From Hydrangea macrophylla (taxonomy: Eukaryota; Streptophyta; Magnoliopsida; Cornales; Hydrangeaceae): a stretch of DNA of 64,000 nt. The DNA is taken from the NCBI GenBank assembly GCA_033977485.1, contig CM066994.1, forward strand, positions 12,650,001 through 12,714,000, given 5' to 3'. The notes beneath the pieces were generated by a model, which had not been told where the DNA came from, made no database searches, and was given only the letters and a program-made list of their open reading frames with translations. Every line of letters begins with the position of its first letter. The first letter of the stretch is position 1. Below are positions 54,207-64,000 of this stretch, one piece after another. Both the position numbers and the translations under genes were made by a program.

Positions 54207-57200
54207 GTGATCATGAGTGACGAAGAGCGAGAACTATCGCCACACACTCGACGTATGAATGAAATGGCAGAAATGATGGGGAATATGGGGGAAATGATAC
54301 GGAATATATCAGAGCGATTGCCTCCCACGCCTTACATTGAAGTAGAACCAATAACTATAGTACATGCACTCGAAAATAGGGGTATGAGATCAATATCAGA
54401 ACAGTTTGCTCGTAAGAAACCGATGGAATTTCATGGGACACCCGATCCAACGCTCGCAGAACATTGGATAACGGACAAGGAACGAATCTTTCGATCTATC
54501 CCGATGACCGATAGGGAGAAGATGGAAAATGTAAGTGATGTACTGAAGGGTGAAGCCCAGAACTGGTGGGTAAATGTACTAGATCAAGGGGCACCGATTA
54601 CTTGGGAAGGGTTCAAGGCGGAATTCAATCGCCGGTTCTTTCCACGAGCTGCCTACAATGCAAAGAAGAGAGAGTGTGATAACTTGAAGCAGGGAGAAAT
54701 GACTGTGACCGAATATACTTCTAAGTACAACGCTTTGTTGAGATTTGGAAAGGGTTCCGTACCAGAGGAGGAAGATAGAGCAAGGAAATTTGAAGAGGGC
54801 TTTAGGGAAAATATCCGTTTGAGGGTAGAGACTTACGAGCATTCGACCGTGGCAGCAGTACAACAAACGGCGCTAGTGGCCGAGAGTGAGATGGAAAGGT
54901 CGAGGCAGAATCAGCATGAAAAATGAAGCAATGAGAGTGGGGATAGGAACCAAGACGGATCTTTCAAGAGGCCGTTTCAAAGAGGCTCTGGTTTTAGTTT
55001 CAGTGAATTCAGGAGGACGCCAAGTAACATACCGTTGTGTTCACTTTGTAATCGACCACACTCAGGCCGATGTTTCATGACCAAACCCCAGAACAGGAGC
55101 CAAGGCGGGGGTAGTGCGAATTCAACACCCGACATGAGAGACAAGTGTTATGATTGTGGAGTATTTGGGCACCAAGCCAGGGATTGCCCGAGGAAGTATC
55201 CTCAGCAAGGAGCTAGTTCTATGGCTTCCAGTGGGTCGAAGCCTAGACAATCCAATGACGGAGGACAAAGGACGGAACAACGTCAAGGAAGAGCATATCA
55301 GATGAACCCAGGAGATATGACTGCTTCCAAGACAGTAGTCTCATGTATGGTGCTTGTATGTTCGTACTTAGCACGCATACTTGTTGACTCGGGATCTACC
55401 CATTCATTTGTATCACATGCTTTTGTTGAACATTTGAACGTTAAATCGGCACCGTTAGGATATGATTTGTCTATTGCTGTGCCACTTAGTAAAGCGATAA
55501 TGACATCTACTGTATATAAGAACTGTGAGATCAAATTAGGTGAGAAGTTGATGACCGTAGACCTTATACCGATTGTGGTGAACCATTTCGATGTAATACT
55601 GGGAATGGATTGGTTAGCTCTTAACCAAGCCATGATAGACTGTGAACGGAAAGAGGTTAATTTTCGATCACCAGTACATGGGAGCTTTTGTTTCCAAGGG
55701 AGTGGGGTTATATCGCCGCCGTATTTGATTTTAGCTATCCGAGTGGGAAAGTTATTGAAAAAGGGATGTCATGGATTTCTATGTTTAGTGACTGATGTCT
55801 CGGCGACTGAATTAAAAGTAGAAGACATTCCGATAGTGCGAGAATATTCAGATGTATTTCCTGATGAGTTACCAGATGTTCTTATTGAGAGAGAGGTCGA
55901 GTTCACTATTGAGATTATACCAGACTCAAGGCCGGTATCCAAAGCACCGTATAGAATGGCACCAGTAGAATTGAAGGAACTGAAAGTTCAACTACAAGAG
56001 TTACTTGACAAGGGTTTCATTCGACCAAGTATTTCGCCGTGGAGAGCTCCAGTGTTGTTTGTAAAGAAGAAAGATGGTTCGATGAGAATGTGTGTTGATT
56101 ATCGGGAACTGAACAAATTGACAATCAAGAACAAGTATCCACTACCCAGAATTGATGACTTATTTGATCAACTTCGTGGGGCACAAGTATTCTCCAAGAT
56201 AGACCTGAGATCGGGTTACCATCAGTTGAAAGTAAAGGCCGAAGATGTTGAGAAAACAGCTTTCAGAACGCGTTATGGACACTATGAGTTCTTAGTTATG
56301 CCATTTGGGGTTACTAATGCACCAACTGCGTTCATGGACCTTATGAATCGAGTATTCAAAGATTATTTGGATGACTTTGTGATTATATTCATTGACGATA
56401 TCCTTATCTATTCACCTAGTGAGATAGAACACGAGAACCACTTGAGGTTGATACTTCAGAGATTACGAGAGAAACAATTATTTGGTAAATTCAAGAAATG
56501 TGAATTTTGGTTACCTAGCATTACTTTTCTTGGTCACATGATTGATAAGAATGGAGTTTCAGTTGATCCTCACAAAGTAGAAGCTGTATCAAATTGGCAA
56601 AGGCCGACTTCCGTATCCGAAATTCAAAGTTTCTTGGGATTAGCGGGATACTACCGCCGTTTTATCGAACATTTCTCAAAGATTTCATTGCCTATGACAA
56701 GGTTGATGAGAAAGGGAGTTACATTTGAATGGAGTCAGGAATGCGAGGACAGTTTTCAAGAATTGAAGTCACGGTTGACGAGAGCACCTATTTTGACAAT
56801 ACTATCCGGAACCGAGGGGTTTGTGATCTTTAGTGATGCGTCGCATCAAGGGTTGGGATGCGTGTTGATGCAAGGTGGTAAAGTAATTGCATATGCTTCG
56901 AGACAGTTGAAGACACATGAGATTAATTATCCGACTCATGATCTGGAATTAGCTGCAGTAATCCATGCTTTGAAGATTTGGAGACACTACTTATACGGGG
57001 AAAAGTGTGAGATATTCACGGACCACAAGAGTTTGAAATATATTTTTACCCAACGGGACCTGAACATGAGACAGCGAAGATGGTTAGAGTTAATGAAGGA
57101 TTACGATCTTTCGATTGAGTACCATCCGGGAAAGGCGAATGTAGTAGCCGATGCATTAAGCTGAAAGACGCCGAGGAATTTAGCCGATGAGCTAACACAA

Positions 57201-58721
57201 CAAAAAGAATTGGTAAAGGAGATGGAACGATTAGAGTTGGATGTAATTCCAGAGACTAGTGGTGGTTTAATGATGGCAATCATAGCACACCCAGATATTA
57301 TTGATGAAATCAAGAGGGAACAGTTTAACAACGTTTATTTGTGCAAAATGAGGGATGAGGTACCTTTGGGAAAGCGACCTGGTTTGGTATTGGAACAAGG
57401 GATTTTGAAGTTTGGGAATCGGTTATGTGTACCGAATGTGAAAGACATAAAGGAACGACTTTTAGAAGAAGCTCATAATACGAAATATTCAGTGCACCCG
57501 GGAAGTAATAAGATGTATAGAAACCTGAGGGAAAACTTCTGGTGGAAGGGTATGAAGCGTGAAGTCGCTAAGTTTGTATCCGAATGTTCGGCATGTCAGC
57601 AAGTGAAAGCAGAGAGACAAGTACCTGTCGGATTGTTACAACCATTGCCAGTGTCTGAATGGAAGTGGGACGAGATCACGATGGACTTTGTTTTTGGATT
57701 TCCACGATCATGCAATAAGAATGATAAGATTTGGGTTATAGTTGACCGACTAACCAAGTCAGCTCATTTCCTACCGATCAAGACGACTAAGCCATCCAAA
57801 TTAGCGGAATTGTATGTGAAAGAGATTGTAAGACTACATGGAGTCCCAGCTGTGATTATATCAGATCGTGATAGTAGTTTTATGTCAAGATTTTAGGGAA
57901 GTTTGCAAGAAGCTATGAGTACGAAATTAAGTTTCAGTACTGCATTTCATCCTCAGACCGATGGACAGTCAGAACGTATGATTCAGACCTTGGAAGATAT
58001 GTTGAGATTGTGTGTATTAGACTTTGGGAGTGATTGGGAGCACCACTTGCCGTTAATTGAATTTGCGTACAACAACGGATTTCAATCAAGTATTGGTATG
58101 GCACCATATGAAGCTCTGTATGGCCGTAAGTGTCGATCACCGATTTGTTGGACCGAGGTTGGAGAAAGAAAGTTGTTAGGACCTGAGTTAATACAGGTGA
58201 CTACTGAAAAGGTGAAGTTGATTCAAGAGCGACTCAAGGTAGCTCAGAGCCGATATAAGAGTTATGCGGACTCTAAACGACGACCGATGAATTTTGAAGT
58301 GGGAGATTTCGTATATTTGCGAGTATCGCCTTCAAAAGGCATTGTGCGATTTGGAAAGAGGGGAAAGCTCAATCCAAGATTTATAGGACCTTTTGAGATC
58401 CTAGAGAGGGTTGGTCCAGTAGCTTACCGATTGGCATTGTCATCCGAATTGGAACATGTACATAATGTATTTCACGTGTCGATGTTGAGACGATGTATGA
58501 CAGATGCGAATAAGATCATTGTACCTGAACCGTTGCAAATTCAGGGGGACTTGACTTATGTGGAACAACCGGTCGAGATTCTAGATCGAAAAGAACAAGT
58601 CTTAAGAACTAAGACGATTCCGATGGTGAAGGTATTATGGCGTAGTCACACTGTTGAAGAGGCTACATGCGAAAGTGAGGAAGACATGCGGAATGAGTAT
58701 CCGTACCTGTTCGACGTATGA
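54207..58721 (+). pseudogene. Tekay-like gag-pol polyprotein with three premature stops
   Basis: A single frame of 1504 codons with stops at codons 240 (TGA, 54924), 986 (TGA, 57162) and 1230 (TAG, 57894). Domains: gag (about 75-235), zinc knuckles (CSLC...C near 278 and CX2CX4HX4C at 314-327), protease (VDSGSTHSF, Asp about 394), reverse transcriptase with FIDDILIYS (Asp pair about 730-731), RNase H (FSDAS, Asp about 877), integrase HHCC (1090, 1097, 1127, 1130) and DDE (1160, 1220, 1256), then a C-terminal chromodomain-like block. Each stop can arise by one transition from CGA or TGG. The first Met is followed by an acidic leader. As it stands no full polyprotein can be made. Confidence 0.93.
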
Positions 58722-58763
58722 GGTATAAGTTTGGGGACAAACTTCCTTTTTGGAGGGGAGAGT

Positions 58764-60830
58764 TGTCACACCCGTTCCAGAAATTTATGGTTTTGAACAT
58801 GCATTATTTGAGATTTTGAAATATTAATGTTTATTAATATTGGGTTGAGGTTGACTGTGGGTCAACGGTGAAGTGTCAGTAAGGACATGAGGAAATTGGT
58901 AATTGGGATTCTCATTGGCACGAGTAAATGACATTTATATGATTTAAATGTTATTTGACTTATCTGGTATTCTATGAATAGTGAATTATACCTGTGTAGT
59001 ATAATTTCTGATAGTTTCGATATTGTTATATATCATTTTTGAGAACTGTGGTGAGAACGTGAGTGATACGTTAATTAAAAAGGTAGGTTGCGTAGAGATT
59101 CCACAGAATATAGTTTTCGGATGTTATTTTGGACCCAAACGAAACCTAGTCGAAAACTTTTAAAATTTATAGTTTTCACTCGTAAAGTTATAAAATGGAC
59201 GTGTGCGAAGTTTCATGGGTGAATGAGAAGTTTTGAGAAACTTGCGGGGAGGTAAACACAATTTCCGAGAAGTTTGCCTATAAATAGAAGTGGATGAGAT
59301 TTCATTCTCATCCACAATTTTTATAAATATCTAGAGAGAGGAGAGAGAAGGGAGATTTGGAGCCAACGGGCTTTGCGACGCCGATCGACGACCGTTCGTC
59401 TGTCAGATTTTCTCCAGATTTCAGATTTGAACTCGTGGAGGTAAGATCTACATTTTGATACCACTTAAGTCATGTTTGGCCAATTTTTGTAAAGATCTTA
59501 ATTTTAGACTTTTGGGAAAAACAGGTATAAACTTGTAGGAATTGTCTCAAATTCGAAATCCGACGATTATTTAGCCTCCTAGTCGATCCTCAAAATTTGG
59601 GGGAAATCGCACGAGGTATGAAGTTCTAACTTATGAAATATAGAGGAATACATGTTTTATATTTCGACGACGAAATTGAGATCCGGGCGAAATCCATGTG
59701 TTAATTGTAGGCCCGTTAATTATGCACGAGCTAATTTGTGAAAAGCATGTCTAAATTTACGCGAGCACGTTAAGTTGTCTATGTGGGTCAAAGGGGAGTC
59801 TTATACAAATTCATGCCGGAGTAAGCTTCTCGATGTTTGAGAATTTAGTAGCGACGACTACTGTGCATGGTTGATAGACTTGGACTTGCCATGGCATTTG
59901 TGGAAACAATGGTTGATAGACTTGGACTTGCCATTGGTATCGCGGTTTAAGGCTTGGACTTGCCGCTACCGGATGAATGCGTATTTTTTTCCCTAGAGAC
60001 TATTGTATGATTTATGAGATTAAAGCATGTTTTGTCATATATTGCATATGTTAGACTTGTACGTTCAACATATAGCTGAGCAGTGGAGATGTACTCCATT
60101 GCAGGTAAGAAGAAGGATAAGAAGAAGCGCGATGAGTGAGGCCGATGAACGCTGGGGATAACACTTGTATATGTTTTTATTTTAAATCCTAAACTTGTGT
60201 AAGGATTTTGAATATTGTAAGATGTTGTAATAGAATCATGGATTAGTCCCGTAGTACCGAAATCTTGTAAATGAACGTCTGTATTTATGTTTTGCATGTT
60301 GGAATCAATTGTGGTTGATTTTGGTGTTGGATTAAGAAGTATGAGTTGTTAGGATTTACAACACAGGGCTGCTAGCAGGGGAGCAGTCGACTGGACCCAG
60401 GGTCAATCGACTGGATCTCGTGTGTTTGAGACACTGTAAGTGAATAATAGAAAAGCAGTCGACTGGACCCCTTCATCAGTCGACTGAACCACTGTAGATT
60501 TTGGCTATTGCTTCTATTAATGGAAAAGCAGTCGACTGGATCCCCGTATCAGTCGACTGGATCCCTTTTGAGTAAGTTGCTTTTTTGGGTTCTGCTTAAC
60601 CCAGTCGACTGGGCAGTCGACTGAACCTCTGTTGAGGATTTAGGGTTTTAGTTTCTGCCAGGCACAGTCGACTGAACCCTAGTACAGTCGACTGGGCAGT
60701 CGACTGAACCTCTGTATTTTGAAATGGATTCTTGTGAACACTTTTGATTGAACAAAACTTCTTATAACTCCGATTTCAATGGATTTTACAAACTCAGAGG
60801 GTAATGTTCCCTAAGTTTTAAATACCCAGG
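58764..60830 (+). repeat. 3' LTR of the Tekay-like element, 3' end lost
   Basis: Same start and features as the 5' LTR, with scattered single-base differences (for example C to T at the 'acacgagg' site and G to C near 'tagctgtg'). It lacks the last roughly 110 bp; after 'aatacccagg' the sequence is that of the X tail. Confidence 0.92.
60384..60706. repeat. CAGTCGACTG array, Tekay 3' LTR
   Basis: Same number and spacing of palindromes as in the 5' LTR, with one worn copy (CAATCGACTG at about 60404). Confidence 0.93.
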
Positions 60831-63800
60831 TAACATTGAACTTTATTTCCATATTCCTTTGTGTTGACCTGTTCTATGCTTGACAAGATCGAGGTAATAG
60901 CGTTCCTTTCTTACCTACTTTCCTTTCTTTTATTTTATTGTTTCATTCGGGACAATGAAAGGTTTAGGTTTGGGGGTATGCACTCACATGCACATTATAT
61001 GCACCGATTTTTCAAAAAAATTTCAATACTTGTGCTTAAATAAATGATGGTTACCGACGTTTTTGCAATATAAATTTGATACTTCTTGTTATAGTACTTG
61101 GATTGTTATAGAATGGTAAACAAGATAAGATGTGGTTAAACATTTGCTGATGTCATGTTGAAACGTTTTAGGTCATGTATCATTTGAATCGTAGTTTTAT
61201 ATCATAGATTTGCACATAAACTTATGCACTACACGTAGTCGCTTGAATACATATTTGATGTGAACTATAATATGATTCGGATTTCTAGATAACACAAGGT
61301 GGAGACTAAACCCGGTGAGCTTTTGAGCCTATCTTTTCTTTTTAGAGGGTTATATACACATTGTGTTTATCGAATTTCATTTGAAATAAGCGCATTAACT
61401 CGTTGTTATAGTCTCATTATTCTTGTTTTGGTTGATAGTCAAGTAAAATATTTGCTACCATGCTAAATAATCTTCCGTTGTAACGTTGAAGAACCATATA
61501 ATCATGGGACATGATTTTAGGCCTTCTTTGTTTACTGAACGATAAATGATAAAAATTTCCTTAGTTCGCCCTTTGAGCCATTAAAATGCCATTTTTCTTT
61601 AATTATCATTATCCTGTTTTTGCTCCAATTTGGCCAACTTGGAGTTCACTACTGAAAGATTGATCACCTTTTAGTGGAGATAAGGCGATATGTTGATTGA
61701 GAAGAAGAAGAAAGTAAGATGATACTTAGGGTGGTTGCCTTGTTATTTATTGAATATTTGTTTCAAAAGCAATGAGGAGGATAAGGATTGAAGAAAAAAA
61801 AAAGAAGAAAAAAAAGAATAGAAAAAAAAGAAGAATAAGGTTGAAAAAAGAAAAAGAAAAAGAAATTAAAGTAAAGAAAAATATATGAAAAGATGAAAGT
61901 TGGTAGAAGAGATGAATGAAAGAAATCGAACATGCCTTACAATGTCATTCTGAAACTACTTGATGAATCCTTTCTATCTTTTTTCATTTCCTGAGCCACG
62001 TTACAACCTTTGAAAAGTCCTATTTGATCCTAGGAACCATGGTTTGGATATGTAAACGATGGAAGGGGGATTAAAATATGGTAACGATTAATTTTTCTTG
62101 ACTGTTGGCATCCTATCCATGAGACTACTGTTCTTTCGTGTCATGCATCTTTTTCGAGTCATATGTGAGCGGTTTCTTGTTTTGAAAATATATTTCCTTT
62201 ACTCACATATTTTAGAAAATTTACACCTGCTTCTGAGTGTTTCATTTGAGAGTGTAATTAACATTGCTAAATTAGTATTCGAAGCATAGTTAGATGGTCA
62301 TCCGAGTTATATTCCAAGTTCATGACATGCGCGTGTTCATTTGACTACCATATCACACACGTGCAATTTTATGAGAAACTCTATTGATTTATACAATGCA
62401 TGTGCTTGAGATTGTTTTTCACGTAGGTAGACGTTTGATTCCGTTTCTTCTTGTTCGTTATTCTATTTCGAATCATCGTTCTATGATAAGGAGTATTGAA
62501 TTTTATTTTTCATTTTAATAAAACTTTTTAAATATATAATGAAATAAAGATGGTTGTGGGTGACTTGTTGATGAGAACCCTCACGAGACTTCACTCGTCC
62601 GACTAGGGACACCTAGGGTTTAAAAGGCTTGTTGCATATGCTAAATGCAATCGTGATCCATGCGAAAATGGAGTAGTATGTTATTAGAATTTTAATTTTT
62701 ATTTTAGTTTTGCTCGAGGACTAGCAAAATGTAGGTTTGGGGGTGTGATTGGGAGAGAATAAATCCTATTTGTACGCCTTAACGCGCATTTGTTAGTACC
62801 TTTTTATCCTGTTTTTGTATGTTTTTACTTTATTTTCTATTTTCTGACAGGAGTTGGAAGAAATCAAGCATACCAGGCTAAACAGGGTGAAAAAGCAAGA
62901 AGAAAGAAGCTGAAAAAAGCCCTTCGCACGTGCAATCCGCTCGCGCAAAATTCCATAAATCGCTCATGCAATCCTGTCACACCCGTTCCAGAAATTTATG
63001 GTTTTGAACATGCATTATTTGAGATTTTGAAATATTAATGTTTATTAATATTGGGTTGAGGTTGACTGTGGGTCAACGGTGAAGTGTCAGTAAGGACACG
63101 AGGAAATTGGTAATTGGGATTCTCATTGGCACGAGTAAATGACATTTATATGATTTAAATGTTATTTGGCTTATCTGGTATTCTATGAATAGTGAATTAT
63201 ACCTGTGTAGTATAATTTTTGATAGTTTCGATATTGTTATATATCATTTTTGAGAACTGTGGTGAGAACGTGAGTGATACGTTAATTAAAAAGGTAGGTT
63301 GCGTAGAGATTCCACAGAATATAGTTTTCGGACGTTATTTTGGACCTAAACGAAACCTAGTCGAAAACTTTTGAAATTTATAGTTTTCACTCGTAAAGTT
63401 ATAAAATGGACGTGTGCGAAGTTTCATGGGTGAATGAGAAGTTTTGAGAAACTTGCGGGGAGGTAAACACAATTTTCGAGAAGTTTGCCTATAAATAGAA
63501 GTGGATGAGATTTCATTCTCATCCACAATTTTTATAAATATCTAGAGAGAGGAGAGAGAAGGGAGATTTGGAGTCAACGGGCTTTGCGACGCCGACCGAC
63601 GACCGTTCGTCTGTCAGATTTTTTCCAGATTTCAGATTTGAACTCGTGGAGGTAAGATCTACGTTTTGATACCACTTAGGTCATGTTTGGCCAATTTTTG
63701 TAAAGATCTTAATTTTAGACTTTTGGGAAAAACAGGTATAAACTTGTAGGAATTGTCTCAAATTCGAAATCCGACGATTATTTAGCCTCCTAATCGATCC

Positions 63801-64000
63801 TTCAAAGTTTGGGGGAAATCGCACGAGGTATGAAGTTCTAACTTATGAAATATAGAGGAATACATGTTTTATATTTCGACGACGAAATTGAGATCCGGGC
63901 AAAATCCATGTGTTAATTGTAGGCCCGTTAATTATGCACGCGCTAATTTGTGAAAAGCATGTCTAAATTTACGCGAGCACATTAAGTTGTCTATGTGGGT
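60827..64000. repeat. Second unit of the tandem duplication, cut by the window end
   Basis: 60831-62974 is a second X tail including the start of the X 3' LTR (62746). 62975-64000 is the first 1026 bp of another Tekay 5' LTR inserted at the identical base (AATCC|TGTCACACC). A shared insertion point shows the copy was made after the Tekay insertion. One A insertion near 62521 shifts the offset by one. Confidence 0.9.
62975..64000 (+). repeat. Tekay-like 5' LTR in the second unit (partial)
   Basis: Third copy of this LTR in the right part of the window, nearly identical to 51834-52859. TATAAATA of this copy lies near 63490. The rest of the element is expected beyond the window. Confidence 0.92.

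Larger units (their letters stand above)
49687..60826. repeat. First unit of an 11.14-kb tandem duplication
   Basis: Runs from CAGG at 49687-49690 (X tail) to CAGG at 60827-60830 (in the Tekay 3' LTR). Downstream sequence 60831-64000 repeats 49691-52859 with an offset of 11,140-11,141 bp and very few differences. The unit contains the X tail, the X 3' LTR start and nearly the whole Tekay element. Confidence 0.88.
51834..60830 (+). mobile_element. Tekay/Del-like Ty3/gypsy retrotransposon, 3' LTR truncated
   Basis: 5' LTR 51834-54009 (2176 bp, TGTCACACC...GTCGTGACA), tRNA-Met primer-binding site, one polyprotein frame 54207-58721, polypurine tract TTGGAGGGGAGAGT (58750-58763), 3' LTR from 58764. 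The two LTRs look about 99% alike by eye, so the insertion is young. The 3' LTR stops at 60830 of an expected end near 60940, where X tail sequence begins (tandem duplication junction). The left flank is AATCC within the X LTR. Confidence 0.93.

Overview
The window is nuclear DNA of a flowering plant, most likely a woody eudicot. It is AT-rich, intron-bearing and packed with LTR retrotransposons, MITEs, SINEs and microsatellites. No bacterial-type genes, rRNA, tRNA genes or CRISPR arrays are seen. The species cannot be named from the sequence.

Only two host genes are convincing, both on the minus strand. One is a single-exon membrane protein of the plant DUF4220/DUF594 family (12947-15067). 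The other is a five-exon ABC1/UbiB-type atypical kinase resembling ADCK2 (23818-30183), whose exon borders and start were worked out by hand. A possible small broken gene lies at 7831-8529, split by a Tourist MITE.

Region 1-32 kb is gene-bearing but heavily invaded. A non-coding segment occurs in three diverged copies (A about 1-491 plus 1734-1880; B about 4925-5289 plus 6525-7370; C about 19313-19746 plus 21628-21921). Each copy is broken by different insertions, and the other copies show the empty sites. Elements with target duplications include a hAT-like element (575-1688), a MULE-like foldback with long arms (5290-6514), a reverse-oriented SINE (6647-6858), a poly(A)-tailed retrocopy (6883-7241), a Tourist MITE (8141-8439), a gene-fragment-bearing MULE-like element (20042-21336), a Stowaway MITE (21376-21627) and a MULE MITE just upstream of the kinase gene (30440-30953). 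A solo Ty3/gypsy LTR lies at 2520-4638.

Region 32-64 kb is a stack of nested LTR retrotransposons. Element Y (gypsy) carries a deletion-derivative copia element (34070-40353, TSD ATGTG), whose 3' LTR in turn carries a 2.98-kb solo LTR (36278-39259, TSD ATTTC). Y also holds a 1.4-kb-arm inverted repeat of an acidic ORF plus gag (about 41676-44516). Into its right arm an Athila-like gag-protease-only element X inserted (from 44517). Into X's 3' LTR a Tekay/Del-like gypsy element inserted (51834-60830); its polyprotein frame of about 1504 codons is broken by only three stop codons. Finally, X tail plus Tekay element was duplicated in tandem, with an offset of about 11.14 kb and a junction at a 4-bp CAGG microhomology near 60827-60830. 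The window ends inside the second copy.

The most unusual signals are two palindromic motif families, CAGTCGACTG and CTCGCGCGAG-like. Each is shared between LTR retrotransposons that are otherwise unrelated, and the first is mostly spaced 20-21 bp, about two helical turns.
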